Both the position numbers and the translations under genes were made by a program. Positions 44,865 through 54,788 of a stretch of 64,000 bases of DNA are shown in pieces. The stretch comes from Euglena gracilis (Eukaryota; Euglenida; Euglenophyceae; Euglenales): NCBI GenBank assembly GCA_039621445.1, contig CP154956.1:19557295-19621294 (forward strand). The letters are read 5' to 3'. How positions within the stretch are numbered: position 1 is the first letter of the stretch; each line of letters starts with the position of its first letter. A model generated the notes under the pieces. The model saw nothing but the letters and a program-made list of their open reading frames with translations. It made no database searches and was not told where the DNA came from.

Positions 44865-45932
44865 TCAGTTTCTGATGCCCAAGGCACCAAATCCCATGGA
44901 AACAGTTTTGACTGTGAAAACTGGACTGGGTTGGGTATTCGCATTCTTCTGCACTTTCTTCAAAACCTCTTGCAAACCATTGTCCTGAATGTAATTCTGA
45001 AAAACTGTGTTCATTCTTCCACCTGGCAAAATGAAACTTCTGACTGGTTCCCATGTTGATGAATGCACTGGGTAATTCTCCCACTTGGTCAGAAACCTCC
45101 AACCATTTCTGAACTTGTGATCCAAAATGGCTTCAACATTGTAAAAACCCATTTTTGCAGCCTCCATTTCTGAAAACTGTCTGGCTGATTTGGGCAAATT
45201 TGAAACACATTCTGAAGCAAAACTGCTGACTTTTTCTGGTTCTGGCTGTGAAACTGGGAAAACAGACACAGAATCTGCAGCACTGGGCTGCAGGATGGGG
45301 CCCACAGGCCCAAGAACTCCTTCATGTTGAAGTTCTTCTTGTGGAAGTTGAACAGCATCATCACCAACATTTTGAACATCAACATTTTGAACATCAACAG
45401 CAAGTTCAACAGCAAGTGCAACAGCAGCAGCTTCTGCAGCAGCCTGCTGCAAAGGTCCTTCAGGTCCACTCTCCTCCAAGTTGTCCTTCTCAAACTCCGA
45501 CTTTTTCAGCCAAATTCTCCTTGTATCACCTCGAAGTCGACCGACTTCAAAATTTGATTTCTTTGAATTGAAACTTGGTTCTGGCCCTCGGGCCTTGCTT
45601 CTGGTAACCATCTGTGAATAAAAATGTGGGGGAACTGGGTCTTTCTGGGGTCTGGGTCCTTCTGTGGTTTCTGGTGGGTCGTCGCGTGCGCTCGGCCGTG
45701 CGTCGCGTGCTCGTTCGGCTGTTCTGGGCCTTTCTCCTCGCGTTTCCTGTTCTGTCGTGTTCTGGTTTTGTCGTGCGTTCGTCGCGTGCGCCTCTGTGTG
45801 CGTCGCTTGCGCCTCGCTGTTCGCCGCCTGTTCCTCGGTCGTCTGTGTGACCTGTGAGTGAAGCAGGGGGCTGTGCACCATCAAATTCCTCACACTCCTC
45901 TGACAAAAACGAAGTGTCATTGTGTGGGTCAT
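44865..45932 (-). pseudogene. Element B integrase C-terminal tail and chromodomain
   Basis: A minus-strand frame with a long Glu/Ala/Val-rich tail (residues about 70-240, including repeated VDVQNV) and, near the C-terminus, a chromodomain: FYNVEAILDHKFRNGWRFL, then TKWENYPVHSSTWEPVRSF. The cage aromatics and Trp-Glu-Pro are kept. It is in a different frame from the integrase core upstream (overlap at 45547-45932), so a frameshift separates them. A chromodomain at the integrase end is expected to direct insertion to marked chromatin. Confidence 0.8.
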
Positions 45933-47047
45933 GGACAGAACTCCAGTGTTTCACTTGGGAGAACGAAACTTTCACCAAACCTCCCAATGATGGAGATGCC
46001 AAAATTTGCAAACAGTTGTAGTGCACTTGAACAACTTTGTAGGGTCCAAACCATGGACTGGCGATCTTTTCGACTTTTCTTTGGGGCCATCGAGACTTGT
46101 GGACGAGGACAAATTGACCAATTTCATAAACGGCAGGTTTCCGAACCTTGTTTTTCCGCTCCATCGCCAAAGATCTGAGATGTTTCAGCCTCAAACTTGC
46201 CTTTTCTTGAAGCAAAAGTTGTTCCAAAATCCAATTTTCGACAGATGGACTTTCACACGGTTCTCCAACACTTTCGAATTTCCATGGAGATCGACCGAGG
46301 AAAAGTTCCGATGGAGACATTCTCGTCGAACTTGAAGTCTGGCTGTTCATCACAAAATTGACGTACGGAAGCAACTTTGGCCAATCCTTTGTACCCGTTT
46401 CGTGCACAAGACATCTCAATGTTTGCACAAACGAACGATTTTCTCTTTCCATCAAACCGTTTGATGAAGGATGCCTCGGAAGAGAAAACGAAACCTTGAT
46501 TCCAAGTGATTTCATGGCCTCTTGGTAAAAACCGGAACTTGACTTGAAGCGAATGTCATTGTCACTCAAAACTTCGTTGGGGCGCCCACAACTTTTCCAC
46601 CCATTCTTTCAAAATCATCTTCAAGACTTTTTCACCCGTCACTTCTTTGTGGCATGGGAGGTACAAACAAAACCGACTCAAACCATCCACAATGCCCAAA
46701 GCGTAATCAAAAGAATTGAATTCATCAAGGGCGACAAAATCGAGAAAAATGATGTCGTTGCAAAGGGGAGGAATTGGCAAACAACCCAAAAGTCCACGAT
46801 CGGCTTGTGAACTTGGCTTTGACATGACACACATTTGACACGAACCCAAAACATTCCGAAACAAACCGAACAAATCCTTTCTTGAGAGGGATGAATGGAA
46901 ATTTTGGAGAAATGACCAAAGCGTACGTTCGGGACCGGGATGCCCATGAGCTCGATGTAGCCACGATGAAACTTGGGGAAGACGTTCCTTGGGAATGGCC
47001 AATTTTCGCTCACAAAAAGTTTGTCTTTGGCCTTGAACCACAAACAA
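45547..47047 (-). pseudogene. Element B integrase
   Basis: Two frames are needed. The first (47047-46562) has the HHCC zinc-binding domain (HRAHGHPG, then CQMC) and the first core Asp in FLDFVALDEF. The second (46569-45547) has SDNDIRF (second Asp) and SNGLMERENRSF (Glu), followed by the GPY/F-like module with WFGPYKVVQV. The frames overlap by 8 nt and a one-base shift joins them. The core is otherwise complete. The protein inserts element cDNA into chromosomes. Confidence 0.85.
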
Positions 47048-47925
47048 TCATCGATGACTTGAGCTTTCCATGGTTCCAATTTTTCCCAAACCTCGGCAAA
47101 ATCGCTCGATGGGTAATCCAATGGAAAATTGAAGTCTTTCATCTCAAACGACAAAACTTGCAAAGAAAGATCCAATTGAGAGTTCATCTTTTCAAATGCA
47201 TATTTTGCCAAATTTTCGAATTCAACATTGAACTTTTGGTCAAAATGACTCCTTGACAACCAATCACACCACTCATTCTTCATTCCGGGTGTATGCACAA
47301 TCTTGATCTTGAATTGACCCAAAAAACAAAACCAACGTCTCAATCTTTGATTCACGGGGGGTTCTTTGTCCAAGAAATTCTTGAGGGCCTCATGATCACA
47401 AAACCAAACAACCGGCAAACCTTGTAAAATTCGACTTTGCGTTGAAAAAATAAGCACGCCGGCCAAAAGTTCTTGTTCAAAGGTTGAATACGGGGATCTT
47501 GTGGGGCACCATTTCCAATTCCAATGCCCGATCGGGACCAACCGGAATTCATTTGGGTAATTGTGAATGAGCACACCTTCTTTGGACATACCTTGGGTTG
47601 CAAATCCTTGAGGGACTTGAGAGGGGTCCAATGATTGCCATTGAAAAATCGTACCACCTCCCCCCCGGTCGGAGGCATCGGTAATGACAACCATTTCTCC
47701 ACATGACCGTGGTACCCCAAGGGGCACCGCATCCAAAAGTTTTTGCTTGATGTCCTCGATGAGTTTTTCTTCTTTTTGGGTCCAAACAAATCTTGCATTT
47801 TTCTTGAGAAGATGGGTCAAATCCGCACTTGAAAATGTGAATGCTTTCACATGGTGACGAAAAAAGTTGCAAGCTCCCAAAAAAGCACGGAGATCTTTCA
47901 AACTTTTCACTTTGAAATCCACCAA
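46678..47925 (-). pseudogene. Element B RNase H and connection
   Basis: The frame starts in the RT connection (LRAFLGACNFFRHHV) and continues through a gypsy RNase H: Val-Val-Ile-Thr-Asp-Ala-Ser (first Asp), FEQELLAGVL (Glu), WFCDHEAL (Asp), then KIVHTPGMKNEWCDWLSR (last acidic site). It then runs toward integrase and leaves the correct frame near 46990. Catalytic residues appear complete. It removes RNA from the cDNA hybrid. Confidence 0.85.
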
Positions 47926-49388
47926 AGCTTGAATCTTTTTCTCACTTGACCTCCATGATCCCCATTGAACCGAAAAACAAGGTACTCAATGCTTTCTTTC
48001 AAAAAGTCACACTTGGTCAACTTGATTCGGAGCTTGTGCTTTTTCACCACTTTGAAAAGTTCCTCCAACAAAAACAAATGTTCGGGGATGGTCGATGCTC
48101 CCACCCCGACATCATCGAAAAATGCTCCCACAAAACATTTCCTTTGGCCATTTTTCGGTTCCAACAAATTTGCAACCTTTGCATTTTCCTTCATTTCCGA
48201 AATCACCCTTTCCATGAGTTCTTGAAAAATTGCGGGTGCGGCTTGAATTCCAAATGGCATGCAATTCCATTGCCAAACTTGACCATTCGGGGTGACAAAT
48301 GCGGTGAGTTCTTTTGCCCTTTCACTCAAACCGACTTGCCAAAACCCACTTCTTAGGTCGAGTTTTGATTTCCATCGACATTGGGCCAAATTTTCGACCA
48401 TTTGTTCCATGTTTGGTAAGAATGCCGAATGACTTTTCACATGGTCGTTGACCTTCTTGTATTGGCCCACCATCCTTTTCGATTGGCTTTCCTTCTTTTC
48501 CACCAAAAATGTTGGAGAACAATGGGTTGGGGTCTTTCCTTTGGGGTAGCTCTCCACCAACCCACTTTCCACCAATTCATTCACTTGTTTGTGAATTTCC
48601 ATGGAATCCTTTTGGCTCATTGGCCAACATTTGCCACGGATCACCCTCCCCTTGAACTCATCCTTGAGTTCCAAATCACATTGGACGAGTTGACAACCCA
48701 TGCCGGGGCTCGGGAGAGGACCAAAAATTTCCATGTACTTTTCAAGGAGCACTTTCAATTCGGGTTCCTTTTCAAAACGGGCAAGATCACCTTGCAAATG
48801 ACCATGAAGATTCTCGGTTTCCTTGTCAAACAAACCATCTTTTTGTGGAACGGGAATTTGTTGCAAAAGTCTTTCACACACCTTGGACAATTCTCCATCC
48901 GAAACGGTGAAGGGGGAAGAGGGGGTACCTCGGACTTCCATACCGTCGCTTCCATTGAACTCCGATTCTTCGTTGCTTGAAACCATGGTTGGTAATGGCT
49001 TGTAGTCCTTCTCCGTGAAGCTCAAGTCAACTTCAATTGATAATTCGGCTCCAACTTCGGTGACACTTGAAATTTTCTCCATCTGAAAAAGAGAGTCATG
49101 GGGCAAGGATGAGATTGGTGAAACGGGGGGAGACAAAGGGATTTCATCAATATCCACTTGAATCTCCCTTTCCATGCCCTCCACACTCACTTTGGGGTAC
49201 TTTTTGACTTCATTCACCAAATGCTCCAAATCCCATTTCCGACATTTCCTCAAAATCCATTTCACGATCTTGGGGTCCAATTCCGAAATCGGGATGCTTT
49301 TCGACTTGGAATCCAAAACCGAAACAATTGTATTCCATTGTGGGGCTGGCAATGCTTTCTCTTGAAAATCGGAACGGTACGTTTCCAT
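47907..49388 (-). pseudogene. Element B reverse transcriptase
   Basis: RT fingers and palm are present: SPTFLVEKKE, MVGQYKKVNDHV, SKLDLRSGFWQVGL, TAFVTPNGQVWQW, MPFGIQAAPAIFQELM, and the catalytic block read as FFDDVGVG instead of YxDD. The Phe-Phe-Asp-Asp keeps both catalytic Asp, but the Phe at the first position is unusual. The N-terminal 130 residues are a linker. It is in the same frame as the upstream protease frame, separated by one TAG (49422-49424) and 11 codons. A frameshift near 47950 separates it from RNase H. Insertions in the fingers/palm (EPKNGQRKC) lengthen it. Confidence 0.85.
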
Positions 49389-49424
49389 GCCATTGGGGAC
49401 TTGAACTTGTGCAATGGAGAGCTA

Positions 49425-50513
49425 TTCCAAAATTCGCCTCCAATAACAATCTCCCCAATCCGGGCAAACCAAAACCATCCGGAGAGGTTCCATGGCCACC
49501 TTGGTCAAAACTCGGTCGAGGACCGAAAAAGGTGGGTTCGCCCACAAAATGGAACTTTCCTTTTCTCCAATCCGACTCCAATCGTAGAAAAGTGCGTTGT
49601 TCTCCCGGGTACAGTACCAAGACTCTTGGAAGTTTCTGTGATTTGCGAATAGGTCCACATCGATGTCAAAATCGTTGATTTCCAAACGAGAAAGAACTTC
49701 CTTTTTGACATTGGGGACAAGCGTGTAACTTTCCCTTTTGAAGAGTCGGTAAATCCGATGAATCCTTGAACCATCATTTCCCATCAAAGGATACTTTTTT
49801 CCTTCCACGAGCAACTTGCAAGGGGGAGGTTGTGTCAAAAGACCACCCACTTTTTCGTTGGTCAGAAAATCCATGCCCAAAACGGCTTCAAAAGCGTTTG
49901 TTTGGATGACCAACGCCTCTTGCTTCAAAATGCTCTCCCCAAATTGGAGTGTGAGCTCGGCTGTCCCATCCGAAAAAATGACATCTCCATTTCCAACTTG
50001 GATGGGGACAACCATCGATCTCATGATGGCACCTGGTGGAACACATTTTCGGGCAATGGCACTTGTCGTTGCACCACTGTCGATGATGGCCTTGAGGGAT
50101 GTCCCATTGATGGTCACATTGGTGATGAGGGATGTACCTTTCAAAATGTGGAGTGTGTCAATTTTCCTCTTTTTGGCTGAATCGGGTTGTTGTGTGGGGG
50201 TTTGTGAGGATGGGGGTGAACTTTTCTCCTTTGCTTTGGCTTTTCTTTCCTCTTTTTGTTTTGTCCAACATTTGTCCTCATAATGACCTTTCTTTCCACA
50301 AAACTTGCACCAAAGAGAAACAGAAAACTGAGGGGGTCCAGGTTGGTTGGGCTGACTTTGCACACCTTGAACATGGGGAAAACCCTTGCCTTTGCCCTTG
50401 CCTTTGGCAGGACCACTTCCTTTGCCTTTGGGGTAAACTCCTTTGCCTTTTCCTTTGCCTTGCACCTGGGAAAACCCTGAAGGCTTGGAAGATGAAGAAA
50501 CCTGGGCTATCAA
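49425..50513 (-). pseudogene. Element B zinc knuckle, protease, methyltransferase-like domain
   Basis: The frame starts in Lys/Gly-rich repeats (KGKGKG) with a CCHC knuckle (CKFCGKKGHYEDKC). Protease follows: the active site is AIIDSGATTS (about residue 137), and the C-terminal AVLGMDFL is the retropepsin ILG element. Residues 276-363 are different: DVDLFANHRN, an Asp-Trp, LWANPPFSVLDRVL (Asn-Pro-Pro-Phe at 326-329), then LVCPDWGDCYWRRIL. This order matches the Dam-like methyltransferase domain of DIRS elements. The frame is +1 relative to gag, so expression would need a frameshift in the 236-nt overlap. It ends at a TAG before RT. Confidence 0.8.
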
Positions 50514-51336
50514 CCATGGGCAAGTCTCCTTGGGATTTTTGTGGCTGGGGTGTTTCCTGGAGAGTATGCAGCGAAATTTTCTTTTGAAGATGACGTTCCA
50601 ACCAGTCTTCTTGGGCCTTTTCCAGCAAGCAAACTTTCAAGTCCTCATAAGTTTCTGTCCTCCTTTTGTAGTACCTGTCTTGTCTCAACTCAGAAAACAC
50701 CTTGGGGTGAATTTTCGTGGAGAGGTAGAGGTACTTTTCCTGGTCTCCCAAAGCTCCCTTTGACATTCTGGCTGTCACCTCCTCAAACTCAACCAACAAC
50801 CTTTTCACTGTGGCTTGGTCTGGGGTGGCTGAAAGGGACTGGAGATGGTCAAGGGACTCCCGAAGCGAAAGGTCGTTCTCGAGCTTCGGAAACAGTTGGG
50901 ACAATGCCAAAAGCACTTTGTCAAGCTGGGGCTGCTCCTCAACAACCTTTTCAACAACCTTTCTGTACTTGGGAACAACACATTGGATGAGCCAATCCAA
51001 CTGGAAAGCTTCTGGGGCACTTTTCACACCGGAAATATGCAACCAACATTCAAACTCTTTCAAAAAGGCTTCAAGGTCCGAACCATCAAACGAAGGCAAC
51101 GGGATAGGAGGGAGTTTGGCTGTCACAGAACTTTCTTTCAACTCCAAGCTACCCTTGAACTTCTCAATCCTCTTCTCCGAAAAAGAGTGGGGTGTGAACG
51201 GGGAAACGAGAGGGGTTGACGAGTCCTTGGACTCGTGGCCGAAGACTCTGAGCTTGAGGTCCTTCAGCTTCTCCTCGATGTCCTGTAGAGTGGACTGATG
51301 CTCAGGCTCTTGTTCAGACGGTGGTGACTCAGTCAT
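50278..51336 (-). CDS. gag: Element B Gag, 352 aa
   Basis: The ATG at 51336 is the first after the PBS (285 nt downstream). A Ser/Glu-rich start with a short coiled coil (LQDIEEKLKDLKLRVFG) leads into a retrotransposon Gag domain at about residues 95-250 (LEAFLKEFECWLHISGV, then YLYLSTKIHPKVFSEL), and a Pro/Arg-rich end. The zinc knuckle is in the overlapping next frame. The length is normal for a gypsy Gag. The frame is open throughout. Confidence 0.8.
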   Translation of the reverse strand: MTESPPSEQEPEHQSTLQDIEEKLKDLKLRVFGHESKDSSTPLVSPFTPHSFSEKRIEKFKGSLELKESSVTAKLPPIPLPSFDGSDLEAFLKEFECWLHISGVKSAPEAFQLDWLIQCVVPKYRKVVEKVVEEQPQLDKVLLALSQLFPKLENDLSLRESLDHLQSLSATPDQATVKRLLVEFEEVTARMSKGALGDQEKYLYLSTKIHPKVFSELRQDRYYKRRTETYEDLKVCLLEKAQEDWLERHLQKKISLHTLQETPQPQKSQGDLPMVDSPGFFIFQAFRVFPGARQRKRQRSLPQRQRKWSCQRQGQRQGFSPCSRCAKSAQPTWTPSVFCFSLVQVLWKERSL

Positions 51337-51611
51337 GGCGGCTCACAGGCTCACGCTATGGCTTTTCACACTTGAGAGGGTTCTCTTTCTTTGTCTGTCC
51401 CCGGGGGTGGGCTTTGTCCGGCTGGCCTTAGTAAAAAGCTTTGACTGGGGGCCAACCACAAAGGAGTGGGTCAGACCGGTCCAGTCAGGTGGTCAGAGGG
51501 AAGGTCAGAGCTCCTCGGCAGCTCACTTCTCCTCTTGTTGCTCTCGGCGGTGTCGTTCCTCCGACGACTTCCGACGACAGCGACCACGATAGGACAGCAG
51601 GTCGAGGTCGA

Positions 51612-51632
51612 GGATACCTTTCTGCTACCAAT
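51612..51632 (-). promoter_or_regulatory. Element B primer-binding site
   Basis: On the minus strand TGGTAGCAGA (51621-51630) starts two bases after the LTR end, complementary to the same initiator tRNA 3' end used by family A. Confidence 0.85.
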
Positions 51633-52045
51633 TGTAAAGCTTTCCGTCCTTCTTCTCCTTTCTTCTTGGACTGAGCTTTTGCGTAGGATCTTTTTTGTAC
51701 TCTCCTTTTTCCTCGAACTTTTGTCCTTCGTGGCGCTTTTACTTCCAATCCAGAAGCATGGGAAACATTGTGTTCAAAGCACCAAGACCAGCCTGTGCAC
51801 AGGGTAAGATATGTACACCAAAAAGTGCCAGAACGTCATAGTAAGAATGTGCTGGGTGTGGTTGGGCGGTTGGTGGGGGGGGCGTTGGGCAAGACTCCTT
51901 TGTGGAAGGCCCCCCCCCATGAAGGACACATGGGCCAATTGTGAAGTCAGGTTCTTGCACCTTTCTTTTATGACCAAAGGTGGTCTCTTTCATCCACTGC
52001 CCAAGGGAGGTCAGGGGGGGGAAGGTAGCCAAAGCCACCTTTTCA
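51633..52045 (-). repeat. Element B 5' LTR (413 bp)
   Basis: Right copy on the plus strand, differing from the left LTR at about eight positions. It is bounded by the PBS on one side and the GTCGG duplication (52046-52050) on the other. Confidence 0.95.
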
Positions 52046-52050
52046 GTCGG

Positions 52051-53369
52051 TACCCGGAAAATTTTCGGGTCCCCCACCCCCCACTCCAGCTTTCCGCTCG
52101 GAATGTTGTGCAAAGTAGGAAAGGGTTCATGGGAAAGCTGGCAAGAAAACGTATTTTTGCCAGACCCTTCACTTTGCCTACCCCCCATGGAACTTTTGGT
52201 CCAAGCGGAAATCAAAATCCAAAATTTTTGTGCAAAAGTCAAAATTCTCATTGACACTGGTAGTCGCATTGCACTACTTTTTCGGTTCGGGTTGATACCA
52301 ACCCCCCTCTTGGTGCAAGCCAAGAAGCCGATCAAAATTACGACGGCTGACAACACCCCCATGTGCGGTGGTGACTTGGGATGCTTTTTGGACATTGTCC
52401 TACCCCTCATCCCCAAGCACCACTCACCCCCCCCCCCAACCGCAAAATTTTCCGGATACCTGGGGATATGAATCCGGAATCCATGGTTCTGACGTAATTC
52501 TGGGATACCCCTTTTTACGTCAGCACCGGCTGGTAGTGGATTGCCACTCCCACGGTTTGCGCACATCACCACTCTCTTCATTGCCCCCCAAACCTTCATC
52601 ACCCGTGGCGTCAACCACCAATTTTTCCACACCGTTTTCGAAAACGTTTACCCCGTTACCAACCACACCAACCAACGTTTTCCACACCGGGTGTACCGAG
52701 AAAGTTCACCCCCTGCCCATTGACACACCAACTTCCGTTCCCCATGAGGCAGGGCAAGCGAGTAGCGGTACCCCCCTCGTTCCACTGGGTTACAAGACGA
52801 AAGCCCAAAGGCCTGAAGTGATCACGGTGTCGAGTAGTCGCCCAGCTGCACTAATACCCCGTTTTCCACCAGATGTATCGCTTTCAGATACATCTGTACA
52901 CCCCCCAGCAGCTACAAAAGCGCATCCCAACTTTTACACACACCCCCACCAGACCAACATGCGCGACCAGGACCACTACTCCGACACTTCCTTCCAATGT
53001 GTGCACTGTAGGAGAATTTCCGCCCAGCCAGATTTCAATTGTGGATGTCTAGTCCAAACACCAACACTAATCCCGATTTCGCGCACCCATACACTTGGTT
53101 GCGGATCGCAATGCGCGACCGTACATCAAGTGCTCCAACAACGAGGTATTGCCTTGTTGTTTGGGACCGCGAAATCCGTGTCACACACCTCCCCCACCTC
53201 CATCTGGCATGATATGGGCTGGGTATGCACCCATCCAACCCATCAACCCTTGGGAATGCCCCTTGGGAGTGTGGATGACACACCCTTGACCTATGTTTGC
53301 GGATCCCTGAAATGCGTTACCGCTCTTCAACCCGCGAAACAGGTCGACACCTACGCGATGCGCGTATAG
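52051..53369 (+). pseudogene. Family A protease and Cys-rich linker
   Basis: This continues the gag frame beyond the amber codon. The protease active site is ILIDTGSRIA (Asp at 52253). A one-base slip in the C run at about 52429-52440 moves to another frame, where the retropepsin C-terminal element DVILGYPFLRQH appears (about 52486-52521). The next 270 residues are Pro/Thr/Ser-rich with a conserved Cys block, CVHCRRISA ... CGCLV (about 53000-53055), a C-x2-C-x10-C-x-C pattern seen also in two decayed copies and probably metal-binding. A TAG at 53367 ends the frame; RT continues in the same phase 10 codons later. Confidence 0.8.
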
Positions 53370-54788
53370 AACGCATTTAATTTTGGTCAATACCGTATTT
53401 TGGAGGAATGGTTCTCCAAAATCGCGGCTTTGGCTGATTCCTTCGATTTGTCGTTGGAAATTGATGCGTTCTCATCAAAAGCGCATGCGCGCTTGTCGCG
53501 ATATTGGTCGCGACATACCAACGCATTTCTTAAATTCTGGGGTGATACGGTGCTATGGATGCACCCTCCCCCAAAACTTATCCCGGATGTGGTGGAGAAA
53601 ATCCTCCGCGATGAAGCGCGAGGAGCTCTCCTCATACCCGTCAATCCGAATGCGGATTGGTTTCACCAACTATCCTATGTGTGTTTTCATTGGTGGGATT
53701 TACCCGCTGATGTACCACTATTCGAGGATTTTTGTGGTATATTATTACCACCTGTTAAAGAAATCATTTTTCGCGTTTGTTTCTTTGACGCATTCGGAAT
53801 ATCCGATGTGCGTGTGCCAAGATACCTTGGTACCAATGGGGATGCCACACCCTCAACGCAGATTTCTGCAGTCATTGAGAGTGCGGACCAACACCCCAAG
53901 TCTGCTGACTATTGTTCGCGAATTACTCGCGAATTCCATGGTGTACTGGATAATCCAGTTTACGCCTGCGACATCGACCCCGCGATTCGCGGTCCGTTCG
54001 GTGTTTGCAAAATCGAGCTCAAGGATGGCGCTAAACCCATGCACCGGAAATTTTTCCGTTGTTCGGGTGAACGCGAACAGGCTCTCAACGAGATGATTGA
54101 GCAGCTCATCCAGCGGAAGTGGATTATCCCTTCCAAGAGCGAGTGGACATCACAAGCTTTTGTGGTGCCCAAACCCGCTGACCAGTCTGGTCAGAAGAAG
54201 TGGAGACTGGTGCTGGATTACCGGTACCTGAACTCCCAAACGAAGGATGACCCCTTCCCATTACCGCTGATCGAGGATTTGATCACCAAACAATCGGATA
54301 ACCGGTTGTGGTCAATCTTTGATCTGGAAGACGGTTTCCATCAGATGCATTTGCATCCTGATTCGCAACCGTACACGGCATTCGTGACATCCAAGGGTGT
54401 GTACCAATGGACGGTACTCCCCATGGGTGTTAAGAATGGCCCAGCCATGTTTCAACGCATGATCCAATGGGTTTTGCGCGATTTACCGTTTGCTCTGGTG
54501 TACATCGATGATGTACTGGTGGGAACCCAACCGCCATCCGCGAAATCGGGCGAGGATATCCTCGACCCGCATTATCGCGATGTGCGCGCGGTATTAACCG
54601 CGTTCCAAAAGCATGTGCTTTTTGCGAAGGGTTCCAAAATGCACCTGTTCCGCAAAATTATTAAGTTTTGCGGGCACATCCTGAGCAACGGGCAGCGTAA
54701 AGCTGCACCCGGCAAGATGGAGGCCATTAAGAAATGGACTCCTGCGGTCATTAAGACCTTAACGCATTTAAAGGGATTTTGGGATTAG
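53370..54788 (+). pseudogene. Family A methyltransferase-like domain and RT
   Basis: Numbering from 53400, residues 20-91 resemble the DIRS Dam-like domain: EIDAFSSKAHARL, an Asn-Ala-Phe, VLWMHPPPKLIPDVVEKIL, then ALLIPVNPNADWF. The motif is HPP where element B has NPP, so catalysis is doubtful. A linker follows to about residue 215. RT then shows KWIIPSKSEW, WRLVLDYRYLNSQT, IFDLEDGFHQMHL, VLPMGVKNGPAMFQRM, and the catalytic VYIDDVLVG (YIDD at 54501-54512), all intact. At about 54775 a one-base shift ends the frame in FWD; the correct continuation (Leu-Gly-Leu-Ala-Gln-Tyr-Tyr) is in the next frame. Confidence 0.85.

Larger units (their letters stand above)
43729..52045 (-). mobile_element. 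Element B: nested Ty3/gypsy chromovirus (8.3 kb)
   Basis: Inserted in element A right after gag, with TSD GTCGG at 43724-43728 and 52046-52050. LTRs are 414 bp (43729-44142) and 413 bp (51633-52045), both TGTAAAGC...CCTTTTCA on the plus strand, about 2% different. On the minus strand: LTR, 2-nt gap, PBS TGGTAGCAGA, gag, zinc knuckle plus protease, methyltransferase-like domain, RT, RNase H, integrase, chromodomain, polypurine tract, LTR. Several frame changes break pol. It shares the PBS type with family A, but proteins and LTRs are unrelated in sequence. Confidence 0.95.

Noticed and set aside
45614-45861. Plus-strand Arg/Val/Cys-rich frames inside element B
   Set aside because: They are antisense to the integrase tail of element B and show no independent motif.
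43729-52045. Elements A and B as relatives because they share the PBS
   Set aside because: A shared initiator-tRNA PBS is common among gypsy elements; LTRs, Gag and integrase sequences are not similar by eye.
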